Notes: generated by a model not told the origin, from the letters alone. 18,467 nucleotides of DNA from Chrysiogenales bacterium (GCA_004525465.1 SPCN01000010.1:1-18467), one strand, 5' to 3'. Shown: positions 1-8,116, counted from the first letter of the stretch. Made by a program: numbers and translations.

Positions 1-278
1 ATGGCGTCGTGGGTTGCGGCATATGCCGTGATCATGATCACCGGCAGTTCCTGTTCGTGGGTCTTGATCTTTTTGAGCAGTTCGATGCCGTTCAGATCGG
101 GCATGCGGATATCGGAAATGACCAGGTCGTATTTCCGACCCTTCAGCTTCTTCAGCGCATCCAGGCCGCTCACCGCTTCATCCACCTGGTAACCCTCCTT
201 GCCCAGGACGAACGACAGCATGTTGCGCAGACTGTGATCGTCATCCACCAGCAGTATATTTACGGCCTGTTGAAGCAT
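1..278 (-). CDS. pilR: PilR-like response regulator, receiver domain (partial, cut by window edge)
   Basis: Only the first 92 codons are in the window; the gene runs off the left edge. The visible part is a complete-looking start of a CheY-type receiver domain: an acidic cluster at D12-D14, the phospho-acceptor D56 in the VISD context followed by IRMPDLNG, and the conserved Thr at 84 (VIMITAYA). The next gene upstream is a PilS-like kinase and the order pilB-pilT-pilC-pilS is canonical, so this is most likely PilR, an NtrC-type activator that drives pilin transcription with sigma54. The AAA+ and DNA-binding domains that would prove this lie outside the window. The ATG start at 278 has a GAGG-type ribosome site upstream. 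It overlaps the kinase stop codon by 19 bases, which suggests translational coupling. Receiver identity is certain; the PilR assignment is inferred from context. Confidence 0.85.
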   Translation of the reverse strand, partial: MLQQAVNILLVDDDHSLRNMLSFVLGKEGYQVDEAVSGLDALKKLKGRKYDLVISDIRMPDLNGIELLKKIKTHEQELPVIMITAYAATHDA

Positions 279-1849
279 ATCACTACCTCGGTGCCAAGAT
301 TTTTTTCGGACTTGATCTCCATTTTGAACCCATGTTCCTCGACGATCCTTTTAACGATATTCATGCCCAAACCAATGCCAAAGGCGAATTTGGAATAAAA
401 AGGCATGAAGATCTTTTCGACTTCATTGCGGTCCATACCCACGCCAAAATCGTGGATGGACAAGTAAACGGCTTTGGCGTCCTGAAACAGATTGATCTCG
501 ATCTCACCGTGTTCCTGCAGCGCTTTCACGGCATTGTTCATCAGGTTCCAGACCAGCTGTTTGATCTTCTTGAAATCGGCATGGACCATGTTCCCGGGAT
601 TGTATTTTTTAATGAAGCGCACCCTGCCCAGGTTGTGCGCTATCATGGCCACCACGTCATCCACAACTCCGGCCAGGTCAAATTCCGAAATATCCAGAGG
701 CGACTGCCTGGAAAAATTCAGGAATTCCTCAATAAAAGCCGAAAGCCGGTCCGATTCCTTGACGATGATGTCCATCAAGTTCTTACATTCTGGCTCCAGG
801 GTGAGTTCCTGGCGTAAAAACTGCACCGAGCCGGAGATCGAAGTCAGCGGATTGCGTATTTCATGGGCGATACCGGCCGCCATTTCACCTATCAAGGCCA
901 GGTGCTCTTTTTCCTTGAGCTTGTTTTCAATTTCCTTGATGGCGCTCAGGTCGGTGATCAGAAATACGAGCAGGCGCTCGAAAGAGGACACTTTTTCAAT
1001 GGAAGAAAGGGAAATCCCCAGCGAAAATCCGCGCAGGGTTTTTTCAAAATAATAGGAGTTGTTGCTCTGCCATATCTTTTGTATTTGAGGCAGTTCCTCT
1101 TTGGTCAACAGCTGGTCAAAAATATTTCCTCCTTTTTTCAGGCGCAGGAAAGCGGCAGCCTTGGCGTTAAAGGAAACGATCCGCCCCTGAGGGTCGGAAG
1201 TGATGAAGCCATTCTCCATTTTTTCCATGACCGAATTGTTCAGCAGGATCATATCCTGCAGGTTTTCCTGGATGTTTTTCAGCTGCTGGCCGGTCTTTTT
1301 TATCCTTTCAAAATAATAGGAAGAAATGAAACTGACGCTGGAGAAGGCGATGAAGCTCATCAGCAGGTTGTAAATGAAGGTTCCCAAAGAAACATCGCCT
1401 ACGGCGAAGTTCGGATAAAAAGAAATGATTTCCAGATAGAGCAAGTCGGAGAGCGTCCCGAAAGAAATGAACGACACCGTGGCTATGATGAGCGTATCGC
1501 GCCGGGAAAGGAAAATGGAAGCGACGATGATAGGCAGGATATAAAGAAAATAAAAGGGACTGACGATGCCCCCGGAAAGATACACCAACAGGGTGATCAT
1601 CAGGATATCGAACGTCAGCTGGACATAAAGCAGATTCCGGGTTTTGAGCAATTTCCCCAGTGGGAAAAACAGAATGCTGATGACGACGGCCGCGGCTAAG
1701 GAGATGATAATGCTCAGCAGCGCAAAAGGAGCGTTGAAAAAAAGCAGAATGATGAGCGACACCAAGGCCAGGGCCGACAAAATCGCGATACGGATGGAAT
1801 TGAGAAAGATTAATCTTTTTTGCAGGTTCTGATCTTCAACGGCAATCAA
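260..1849 (-). CDS. pilS: PilS-like membrane sensor histidine kinase
   Basis: 529 residues. About six hydrophobic segments fill residues 18-180, as in PilS. A PAS-like region follows at about 200-300 (MENGFITSDPQGRIVSFNAK). The HisKA H-box has the phospho-accepting H329 in AHEIRNPL. The HATPase domain shows an N-box around N435-N439 (WNLMNNA), a DFGVGM G1 box at 467-472 and a GIGLGMNIV G2 box near 491-499. In the PilS/PilR system the kinase senses the inner-membrane pilin pool and phosphorylates PilR. The gene sits 10 bases after pilC and overlaps the regulator by 19 bases. No in-frame ATG lies near the N-terminus: the best start is TTG at 1849, with no convincing ribosome site, so translation probably depends on coupling to pilC. 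The kinase family is certain; PilS itself is inferred from membrane topology and gene order. Confidence 0.9.
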   Translation of the reverse strand: MIAVEDQNLQKRLIFLNSIRIAILSALALVSLIILLFFNAPFALLSIIISLAAAVVISILFFPLGKLLKTRNLLYVQLTFDILMITLLVYLSGGIVSPFYFLYILPIIVASIFLSRRDTLIIATVSFISFGTLSDLLYLEIISFYPNFAVGDVSLGTFIYNLLMSFIAFSSVSFISSYYFERIKKTGQQLKNIQENLQDMILLNNSVMEKMENGFITSDPQGRIVSFNAKAAAFLRLKKGGNIFDQLLTKEELPQIQKIWQSNNSYYFEKTLRGFSLGISLSSIEKVSSFERLLVFLITDLSAIKEIENKLKEKEHLALIGEMAAGIAHEIRNPLTSISGSVQFLRQELTLEPECKNLMDIIVKESDRLSAFIEEFLNFSRQSPLDISEFDLAGVVDDVVAMIAHNLGRVRFIKKYNPGNMVHADFKKIKQLVWNLMNNAVKALQEHGEIEINLFQDAKAVYLSIHDFGVGMDRNEVEKIFMPFYSKFAFGIGLGMNIVKRIVEEHGFKMEIKSEKNLGTEVVICFNRP

Positions 1850-1859
1850 GTTTCGCTTG

Positions 1860-3068
1860 TTAACCCACTTTGCCGATGATATCGAACAAGGGGAGATACA
1901 TGGCTACGATAATGCCTCCGACCAAGCCGCCCAGAAACAGGATCATGATCGGTTCCATCAACGACACGAGAGCCGTCACGGCCTGGTCTACTTCTTCATC
2001 GTAAAAATCGGCCACTTTACCGAGCATGGTGGCCAGGGAGCCGGTCTGCTCGCCGACAGCGACCATCTGGGTCACCATATAGGGAAAGCGCTTGGTCTCT
2101 TCCCAGGACTCCCATAACGGTTTTCCTTCCTGGACCAGGGAGCGGCTTTTCAGCACCGCGTCTTCGATGATCGAGTTGCCCGACGTCTTGGCGGTGATGG
2201 TCATGCTTTCGATGATCTCGACTCCCGAAGTCAACAGGGTGGCCAGGGTGCGGGTTACGCGGGCCACGGCCACCTTGATCAAGAGTTCGCCGAAAATCCA
2301 TATCTTCAACTTGATGTTGTCGATCACGCGCCGGCCCTTGAAGGTGGCGTTATAGGAGCGGAAAGCGAAGATGATCACGACGAGGATAATGACGACGAAT
2401 ATGAAATTGCCGACCAGGAAATTGCTGGCTCCGACCACCATTTGGGTCGGCAGGGGAAGTTCGGCTCCCAATTGCCCGAACATGTCGGTGAAAACCGGAA
2501 CGACCTTCCATAAAATGACCCCGGTCAGTAAGAGGGCGATCACCAGGACGGCAATCGGGTAAGCCAGGGCCGATTTCACTTTGCCGAGCAATTTGTTCAT
2601 GTTCTCGACGTATTGCGAAAGGCGCAACAGGATAGTGTCCAAATTACCGGAAGCTTCGCCGGCCTGTATCATGCTGGTGTACAGTTCATTGAAGACCTTG
2701 GGATGCTTTTTCATGGCGTTGGACAGGTTGGCCCCGCCTTCGACATCCTTGCGGACCTCCAGCAGTACGTTTTGGAAATACTTATCCTTTTGCTGCTTAC
2801 CCAGGATGCCAATGGCCTGGGTGATGGGCAGGCCGGCGTTGAACATGACCGAAAGCTGGCGGTTGAAAACGGCAATGGTCTTGAGCGAAACACTCTTGCG
2901 TCCACCGACAAAGGGGATATTGATTTTAAGTTTCTTACGCTCGATGCTTAACACCTGGATCGCTTCTTTTTCCAGGGCAGTGATTATTTCATTGGAATTC
3001 AGGCCGCGACGCTCACCTTCCACAATGCTTCCAATTCTGTTTTTTCCTCTGTATTTATAAATTGGCAT
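1860..3068 (-). CDS. pilC: Type IV pilus inner-membrane platform protein PilC
   Basis: 402 residues, the usual PilC length. It has two copies of the T2SSF domain, at about 67-191 (FNRQLSVMFNAGLPI, then QAGEASGNLD) and about 270-392 (RTLATLLTSGVEI, then VGEQTGSL). Each ends in a hydrophobic segment; membrane spans are at about 170-190, 218-236 and 372-394. PilC is the cytoplasmic-membrane platform on which the PilB and PilT hexamers act to add or remove pilin subunits. The N-terminal MPIYKYRGKN is typical of the family. The ATG at 3068 has a GGAGGA ribosome site and lies 11 bases after the pilT stop, so it is co-transcribed with pilT. Nothing looks broken or unusual. Confidence 0.96.
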   Translation of the reverse strand: MPIYKYRGKNRIGSIVEGERRGLNSNEIITALEKEAIQVLSIERKKLKINIPFVGGRKSVSLKTIAVFNRQLSVMFNAGLPITQAIGILGKQQKDKYFQNVLLEVRKDVEGGANLSNAMKKHPKVFNELYTSMIQAGEASGNLDTILLRLSQYVENMNKLLGKVKSALAYPIAVLVIALLLTGVILWKVVPVFTDMFGQLGAELPLPTQMVVGASNFLVGNFIFVVIILVVIIFAFRSYNATFKGRRVIDNIKLKIWIFGELLIKVAVARVTRTLATLLTSGVEIIESMTITAKTSGNSIIEDAVLKSRSLVQEGKPLWESWEETKRFPYMVTQMVAVGEQTGSLATMLGKVADFYDEEVDQAVTALVSLMEPIMILFLGGLVGGIIVAMYLPLFDIIGKVG

Positions 3069-3079
3069 GTTTTTTCCTC

Positions 3080-4228
3080 CTAAAATGAAGGCACTTTGCT
3101 TGCGCTTGAAGTGGCGGTCGCGGTAGCATGGCTTGTCTTGAACTGGCTGGACAAGGCCGTGGGACCGCGGTTGATCAATTCCTGCAGTTCCTCGGGATTG
3201 TGGGAAACGCTCATGGACAGTTCAAGCGAAATATCACGCTTGAAATAAAGATTGGCCAATGACTGATTGAAAGTGATCATACCGAATTTTTCCTGCCCCA
3301 TCTGCATGGAGGCGTAGATCTGATGGATCTTATTGTCGCGGATCAGGTGGCGGATGGCCGGCGTAGGGATGAGCACTTCGATGGCCAGTACCCGGCCCCG
3401 GCCATCGGCTTTGGGCAGCAGCGCCTGGGTGACGATGCCTTCCAGGTTCATCGACAACTGGGTGCGAACCTGGTCCTGTTGATGAGGCGGAAAGACATCG
3501 ATGATGCGGTTGATGGTCTGAGCGGCCGAGTTGGTGTGGAGAGTAGCGAAGGTCAAGTGACCGGTCTCGGCGATGGTCATGGCGGCCTGGACGGTCTCCA
3601 GGTCGCGCATTTCACCGATCAGCACCACATCAGGGTCTTCGCGCAGAACCGAACGCAGTGCCAGGGGAAAGCTTTTGGTATCGGCATGCAATTCACGCTG
3701 GTTGACCATGGCCTTGCGGTGGGAATGCAGGTACTCGATGGGGTCCTCAATGGTAATGATATGCACTGGGTTCTCTTTGTTGATCTTGTCGATCATGGAG
3801 GCCAGGGTCGTGGTTTTCCCCGAACCGGTCGGCCCGGTAACCAGGATCAAGCCGCGGGTCTTGTTGGTCATGGTCGGGACAATAGACGGCAGGCCAAGTT
3901 TTTCAAATGACCAAATCTCGTAGGGTATGCGGCGGAAAGCCCCGGCCACGGCGCCGCGCTGCATGAAGACATTGGCTCGGAAACGGGCCAACCCCTTGAT
4001 GCCGAAGGAAAAATCGAGTTCCCAGTTCTCTTCAAATTTGTATTTCTGGTTGTCATTGAGAATGCTGTATATCATTTGCTTGGTTTCGGCAGGAGAAAGC
4101 ACCGGATGCTCAATTCTCTTCAAGAGACCATGGATACGGATCAACGGTTGGGAATTGGTAGTGATGTGCAGGTCAGTTCCGCCTTCATCCACCATGATCT
4201 TCAGCAATTGTGGAAGTGGCAATGCCAT
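3080..4228 (-). CDS. pilT: Type IV pilus retraction ATPase PilT
   Basis: 382 residues. Motifs of a secretion-superfamily ATPase appear in order: Walker A GPTGSGKT at 132-139, Asp box ITIEDPIEY at 158-166, Walker B DPDVVLIGEMRD at 198-209 and His box TGHLTFATLHT at 222-232. The C-terminal AIRHLIRDNK at 291-300 matches the AIRNLIRE-type element characteristic of PilT retraction motors and separates it from PilB. The hexamer depolymerises the pilus at the PilC platform and powers twitching. The last 23 or so residues are a Ser/Thr/Ala-rich, low-complexity tail of unknown meaning. The ATG at 4228 has an AGGAGAG ribosome site and starts 10 bases after pilB ends, so it belongs to the pilBTCSR operon. 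Confidence 0.96.
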   Translation of the reverse strand: MALPLPQLLKIMVDEGGTDLHITTNSQPLIRIHGLLKRIEHPVLSPAETKQMIYSILNDNQKYKFEENWELDFSFGIKGLARFRANVFMQRGAVAGAFRRIPYEIWSFEKLGLPSIVPTMTNKTRGLILVTGPTGSGKTTTLASMIDKINKENPVHIITIEDPIEYLHSHRKAMVNQRELHADTKSFPLALRSVLREDPDVVLIGEMRDLETVQAAMTIAETGHLTFATLHTNSAAQTINRIIDVFPPHQQDQVRTQLSMNLEGIVTQALLPKADGRGRVLAIEVLIPTPAIRHLIRDNKIHQIYASMQMGQEKFGMITFNQSLANLYFKRDISLELSMSVSHNPEELQELINRGPTALSSQFKTSHATATATSSASKVPSF

Positions 4229-4238
4229 GCTTCTCTCC

Positions 4239-5954
4239 TTACAATCTCGTCGTTTCCCTTAAAACTTCTTCGATGGAGGTGATCCCCTGCTTGATCTTTT
4301 CCAGCCCGCTCTGGCGCAGGGTCAGCATCCCCTTTTCCTTGGCTTTCTGCCGCAACTCCGAAGTCGAAGCCCCGATCATGATCATTTCACGTATCTCGTC
4401 ATCAAGTTCCATGACTTCAAACAGGCCAACCCGGCCTTTGTAACCGGTGTTGCTGCATTTGTCACAGCCTTTGGGCTCGAATATCTGGATGGCTTTAGCT
4501 TCTTCGGGAGTGAAGCCGATCTCGATCAGGGTCTGGGCCGGGATCTTGCCGACGGACTTGCAGCTGCTGCAGAGCCGGCGGATCAATCTCTGGGCCTGGA
4601 CCAGGCGCAGGGCACTGGCCACCAGGAAAGGTTCAATACCCATATTGATCAGGCGGGCCAGAGTGGACGGCGCATCGTTGGTATGCAGGGTGGATAGGAC
4701 AAGATGGCCGGTCAGGGCGGCCTTGATGGCGATGTCGGCGGTTTCAAAATCACGAATCTCGCCCACCAGGATGATGTTGGGATCCTGACGCAGGAAGGTG
4801 CGCAAGGCGGCCGGGAAGGTCAGGCCGATCTGCTCCTTGATGTTGACCTGGTTAATGCCGAAAATATTGAATTCCACCGGGTTTTCCGCGGTCAGAATGT
4901 TTACTTCCTCATCGTTCAGCTTGGCCACGGCCGAATAAAGGGTGTTGGTCTTTCCCGAACCGGTGGGACCGGTGACCAGGATGATGCCCCAGGGCTCCTT
5001 GATGTTTTTTTCGAATTTCTGCAGGGACAGGGGTTCGAAACCGAGCTGGGTCAGGTCCAGCTTCAGCTGGTCCTTGTCCAGGATGCGGATAACGATCTTT
5101 TCGCCGTGGATGGTGGGCAGCGAGGAAACGCGCATATCCACCACTTTTTTGACCGTGGTGGTGTCTATCCTGGTTTTGATGCGGCCATCCTGGGGCAGGC
5201 GCCGTTCGGCGATGTCCATTCCCGAGATGATTTTCAGCCTCGAGGAGACTTTGTTTTTCAGGTTCATGGGCGGCTTCATGTATTCGTGCAATATCCCGTC
5301 GATGCGCAGGCGGACGCGGAACTCTTTTTCGTAGGGCTCGAAATGGATATCCGAAGCGCCCTTGATGATGGCATCGTTGAAGATCAGGTTGACCAGCTTG
5401 ATGGCCGGGGCATCCTCGTCGATGTCCCCTTCCATGAAGCCGTCATCTTCTTTGGTCTCCAGGACCTCCACGGTGGAGTCTTCACTCAACTCGATCTCGT
5501 CAAGGAACCTCTGGGCTTCGATGCCGGTGGAAGAACCGTAATATTTGTCAATGGCCTCCAGGATCGATGATTCGGGGGCGATGACCGCCTGGATGCGCAG
5601 GTTGGTGGTGAAGCGGATCTCCTCCTGGACGAACAGGTTTGAAGGATCGGCCATGGCCAGGGTCAGGTTGGATCCGATGCGGTGAATGGGGATAACCACG
5701 TGCTTGCGGGCAATGTCGGGCTTGATCAGTTCGATTACTTTATCGTCAATCTCGAACTTGGCGAGGTTGATCGACGGGTAACCGAATTGCTTGCTCAGGA
5801 CCTGGGCGATGTCCTCTTCGGTCACATGCCCGAGGCGGATCAAAACACTGCCGAGTTTTCCCGGTTCCTTTTTTTGCACCTCCAGCGCGTGCTGAAGCTT
5901 CTCTTCCGTTAACTTTTTTTCCTTAAGTAAAAAATCTCCTAAACGCATTGCCAT
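4239..5954 (-). CDS. pilB: Type IV pilus extension ATPase PilB
   Basis: 571 residues, normal for PilB. An MshEN/GSPII_E N-terminal domain covers about residues 1-150 (RLGDFLLKEKKLTEEKL; LGSVLIRLGHVTEEDIA). The motor domain follows, with Walker A GPTGSGKT at 329-336, Asp-box TAENPVEF at 355-362, Walker B DPNIILVGEIRD at 391-402 and His box TGHLVLSTLHT at 415-425. Four cysteines, C462, C465, C497 and C500, form the zinc site typical of GspE/PilB. The enzyme drives pilus assembly at PilC. The Asp box reads EN where many ATPases have ED; I believe this occurs in other PilB proteins. Two in-frame ATGs (5954, 5948) are possible starts and neither has a Shine-Dalgarno sequence. The promoter just upstream places the transcript start at the first ATG, so I keep 5954. 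This is the first gene of the pilBTCSR operon. Confidence 0.96.
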   Translation of the reverse strand: MAMRLGDFLLKEKKLTEEKLQHALEVQKKEPGKLGSVLIRLGHVTEEDIAQVLSKQFGYPSINLAKFEIDDKVIELIKPDIARKHVVIPIHRIGSNLTLAMADPSNLFVQEEIRFTTNLRIQAVIAPESSILEAIDKYYGSSTGIEAQRFLDEIELSEDSTVEVLETKEDDGFMEGDIDEDAPAIKLVNLIFNDAIIKGASDIHFEPYEKEFRVRLRIDGILHEYMKPPMNLKNKVSSRLKIISGMDIAERRLPQDGRIKTRIDTTTVKKVVDMRVSSLPTIHGEKIVIRILDKDQLKLDLTQLGFEPLSLQKFEKNIKEPWGIILVTGPTGSGKTNTLYSAVAKLNDEEVNILTAENPVEFNIFGINQVNIKEQIGLTFPAALRTFLRQDPNIILVGEIRDFETADIAIKAALTGHLVLSTLHTNDAPSTLARLINMGIEPFLVASALRLVQAQRLIRRLCSSCKSVGKIPAQTLIEIGFTPEEAKAIQIFEPKGCDKCSNTGYKGRVGLFEVMELDDEIREMIMIGASTSELRQKAKEKGMLTLRQSGLEKIKQGITSIEEVLRETTRL

Positions 5955-5961
5955 TGGCTAT

Positions 5962-5990
5962 ATTGTAGTGAAATAAAAATCAAATGTCAA
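5962..5990 (-). promoter_or_regulatory. sigma70 promoter of pilB (predicted leaderless start)
   Basis: On the minus strand a perfect -35 TTGACA (5985-5990) is separated by exactly 17 bases from -10 TACAAT (5962-5967). Only 7 bases lie between the -10 box and the pilB ATG, so the expected start site falls at about 5955 or on the ATG itself. The whole promoter fits in the 41-base gap after the upstream gene, its -35 starting 5 bases after that gene's stop codon. No ribosome site exists in the gap, which agrees with leaderless translation. Confidence 0.8.
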
Positions 5991-5995
5991 TTTTT

Positions 5996-7162
5996 TCATT
6001 TGAGCAAATAAAAACCGGAAATCGCCAGGTTTTTCATATAGCCCATATGGTCAAAGCCCAGGGCGAAATCGACCAGGAAATTTCCCAGATTGAAACCGAA
6101 TCCCAAACCATACAGGACATTGGCCTTGCGGCCCAAAATATACTTGTCGCACAGGTCGCTCAGGAAACCGGCGCGTAAAAACAGCTTGTTTTGAAAAAGG
6201 CCTTTTTCAACCCCCAGTGATACCGGCTGCGCATCCTGGCCGTTGTGATAAAGATCGCCTTTGGCCACGTCGATATCCAGGAAAATCCCCAGCTGGGCGT
6301 CCGGCCGCAGGGCCAGGCCGCCGACCAGCCGCCGGGCCAGGCGCAGTTCACTGAAAGCCGTGGAGATGACCGGATTGGAAACATTTTTTACCATGAGCCC
6401 GGCTTTGAAATATTGACCCAAGTCGGCGCTGATCCCCACATCGAAGTTTAGCTTGGAAAATTTTTTTTCGGCGCCCGACCAGGCGAAGTGCAGAAAATCC
6501 TTGGCATTGGCACCTGGCAGAAACGGAGTTTCAGTGATTGAAGCGTTGAATTCGGCGTTGCGCCCTTTCAGGTAGTGGGCCGTAGCTCCCATTGCCAGGC
6601 CTTGCCCAAGGGGAATGGCGATGGCCAGCGAGTAATCACTATATTGAAAGCCGATGAAGCGCATTTGCAGCGAAGCGATATCGTCATTGGTTATGTCGCC
6701 GGGCGGTTTGGCCAGAATGGAATTGGCCTCGGGGAAAATCACTGCCGCGTCGAACTTGGCCAAGGACAGAGCATAACCCTTGCCAGCATAACCGGGATTG
6801 CTGAATTGAAAACCGCTGATACCGTTCTTGGCTGCGAAGATAGAGTCAAGCTTGCCGAGCAGAAGCGTCTTGGTTTCCGCATTCAGGTCCTGGAAATTTT
6901 TAAGATCGTAAGCACTGATCCCGGCCCAATGGCCTGCCGCATCCTGGAAATCCAGAAAACTGCTTTGATACTGTAATCCTCCCAGGGATGCCTGCAGAGA
7001 ATTCAGCAGGGCCGGGTTGATGTATATGGCATTGTAATCATAATTGAAAGCCAGGGAGGAATAACCGAGCGCAAGAGAACGCGCGCCGTAAAAATAAGGA
7101 AAAAAGGAATGGCTGGGGAGAAATAGGCCGAAGATCATGAACAGAAAGAATATTTTTTTCAT
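5996..7162 (-). CDS. Putative outer-membrane beta-barrel protein, PorV/FadL-like
   Basis: 388 residues. The N-terminus is a signal peptide (MKK then a Phe/Leu/Ile-rich core, cleavage probably near residue 19-21). It is followed by the GARSLALGYSSLAFNYDYNA-then-INPALL pattern, which resembles the start of PorV/UPF0164/OmpP1-FadL-type barrels (usual form: GARALGMGGA ... A..NPAGL). The rest alternates polar and hydrophobic residues with many Gly and aromatic residues, ends in an aromatic strand (GFYLLK) and has no cytoplasmic enzyme motifs. It probably sits in the outer membrane; transport or scaffolding is plausible but the substrate is unknown. It lies directly upstream of pilB on the same strand with no visible terminator, so read-through into the pilus operon is possible. 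I chose the ATG at 7162 because it gives the signal peptide; the ATG seven bases upstream is out of frame. There is no Shine-Dalgarno sequence. Confidence 0.75.
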   Translation of the reverse strand: MKKIFFLFMIFGLFLPSHSFFPYFYGARSLALGYSSLAFNYDYNAIYINPALLNSLQASLGGLQYQSSFLDFQDAAGHWAGISAYDLKNFQDLNAETKTLLLGKLDSIFAAKNGISGFQFSNPGYAGKGYALSLAKFDAAVIFPEANSILAKPPGDITNDDIASLQMRFIGFQYSDYSLAIAIPLGQGLAMGATAHYLKGRNAEFNASITETPFLPGANAKDFLHFAWSGAEKKFSKLNFDVGISADLGQYFKAGLMVKNVSNPVISTAFSELRLARRLVGGLALRPDAQLGIFLDIDVAKGDLYHNGQDAQPVSLGVEKGLFQNKLFLRAGFLSDLCDKYILGRKANVLYGLGFGFNLGNFLVDFALGFDHMGYMKNLAISGFYLLK

Positions 7163-7171
7163 TTTTCATTA

Positions 7172-7199
7172 AATATAACGAAATAACAAAAATTGTCAA
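7172..7199 (-). promoter_or_regulatory. sigma70 promoter of the outer-membrane protein gene
   Basis: Minus strand: -35 TTGACA (7194-7199), 16-base spacer, -10 TATATT (7172-7177). Nine bases separate the -10 box from the ATG, so the start site should fall about 3 bases before the start codon. The very short leader contains no ribosome site, which points to leaderless or near-leaderless translation. Confidence 0.7.
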
Positions 7200-7251
7200 C
7201 TGCCAAGCCCTCCATAACGCAAATCAGCGGGAAAAAAGCCGTAAAATGGGC

Positions 7252-7280
7252 TTGACACGCGAACGCATTTTTGTTACTCT
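7252..7280 (+). promoter_or_regulatory. sigma70 promoter of the tRNA(CAU)-cdsZ-ftsEX operon
   Basis: Perfect -35 TTGACA (7252-7257), 17-base spacer, -10 TACTCT (7275-7280). The expected start near 7287 lies 6 bases before the mature tRNA 5' end. A GC-rich stretch follows the -10 box, as in stringently regulated stable-RNA promoters. It is divergent from the outer-membrane protein promoter; the two -35 boxes are about 52 bases apart. Confidence 0.8.
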
Positions 7281-7292
7281 TGAACTTGTCGG

Positions 7293-7365
7293 GGGTCTAT
7301 AGCTCAACGGCTAGAGCTACCGGCTCATAACCGGTTGGTTCCAGGTTCGAATCCTGGTAGGCCCA
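7293..7365 (+). tRNA. tRNA with CAU anticodon (elongator Met, or Ile2)
   Basis: A full 73-base cloverleaf: acceptor GGGTCTA/TAGGCCC with one G-U pair, D stem GCTC/GAGC, anticodon stem ACCGG/CCGGT, loop CTCATAA with anticodon CAT at 7326-7328, variable loop of 5, T stem CCAGG/CCTGG with loop TTCGAAT, discriminator A. CCA is not encoded. It is not the initiator: position 1-72 is a G-C pair and the anticodon stem lacks the three G-C pairs of tRNA-fMet. Elongator Met and lysidine-modified Ile2 share this anticodon and I cannot separate them with certainty. Its own promoter lies just upstream, and cdsZ starts 28 bases downstream without a terminator. Confidence 0.95.
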
Positions 7366-7393
7366 GTAAATGCGTCCAATTTAAGGAGTTCAC

Positions 7394-8116
7394 TTGAAAG
7401 AAGGACTCGATGTTTTATACGTGTTGCAGCAAAAAGATGACCAACTAAAAGAAATCGGAAATACAATTAAGGAAATCCCCCTCAGGATCAAGGAACTGGA
7501 AGACGAGCGCGACTCCCGCTCCGACATGATCGAAAAAACCAAGAAAAAACTTCAACACAACAGCGAAGAAAGAAAAAAACTCGAACGGGATATCTCCGCC
7601 ATCAAGGACAAGATCGCCAAGTACAAAGAACAAATGAAAAAAGTGACCACCAACAAGGAATACCAGGGTTTCAGCAATGAGATCAAATTCGAAGAAAGCA
7701 TTATTACTACCGTGGAAGAAAAAATAATTGAAAAAATGGTCGAATCGGACGAGATCATGGGCTTGATCCGCGACGCGGAAAACGAATTCAATAAAATTGC
7801 CGAAACATACAACCAGCAGATAAAGGATATGCACAGCAACCTGGAATACCACAAAAACAAGCTGGCCGAGGAAACCAAAAACAAAATGGAGTTGCGCACC
7901 AGGGTGGATGCCAAGCTTCTAAAAGCCTATGACAACCTTTATGTCAAAAAAGCCGGGAAAGTCGTCTCCTATGTGCAGACCGATTTCTGCGGCGTCTGCA
8001 ATATCAAGATCCGTCCCCAGGTCCTGAGTGAAATGATCATCTCCAACGATGTGCTGATCTGTGAAAGCTGCGGCCGGATTTTGTTCAAAAAAATTGTCGG
8101 TGCGGGTGAAGAATAA
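7394..8116 (+). CDS. CdsZ/DUF164-type protein: coiled coil with C-terminal C4 zinc ribbon
   Basis: 240 residues. Residues 1 to about 180 are almost entirely charged heptad-rich coiled coil (many Lys/Glu, repeated KK..L and EE), arranged as a long helical hairpin. The C-terminus holds a zinc ribbon with C199-x2-C202 and C223-x2-C226 (CGVCNIK ... CESCGRILF). This layout matches the CdsZ/DUF164 family (zf-RING_7), found in many bacteria. Its role is poorly defined; proposals for the family include chaperone-like and nucleic-acid-linked functions. The start is TTG at 7394 with a strong AAGGAG ribosome site five bases upstream; no better ATG exists. It sits between tRNA(CAU) and the ftsEX cluster and appears to share their transcript. 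The family call is firm, the biochemical role is not known. Confidence 0.88.
   Translation: MKEGLDVLYVLQQKDDQLKEIGNTIKEIPLRIKELEDERDSRSDMIEKTKKKLQHNSEERKKLERDISAIKDKIAKYKEQMKKVTTNKEYQGFSNEIKFEESIITTVEEKIIEKMVESDEIMGLIRDAENEFNKIAETYNQQIKDMHSNLEYHKNKLAEETKNKMELRTRVDAKLLKAYDNLYVKKAGKVVSYVQTDFCGVCNIKIRPQVLSEMIISNDVLICESCGRILFKKIVGAGEE

Noticed and set aside
4869..4892. Asp box ENP instead of EDP in PilB as a possible inactivating change
   Set aside because: All other motor motifs and the zinc cysteines are intact, and I believe the same variant occurs in other PilB proteins, so it is not treated as a loss of function.
4704..5570. 288-codon plus-strand open frame opposite pilB
   Set aside because: Antisense shadow of the conserved PilB motor domain; composition is that of a mirrored coding frame and no ribosome site is present.
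7166..7170. ATG seven bases upstream of the outer-membrane protein start
   Set aside because: It is out of frame with the signal peptide and yields no meaningful protein.
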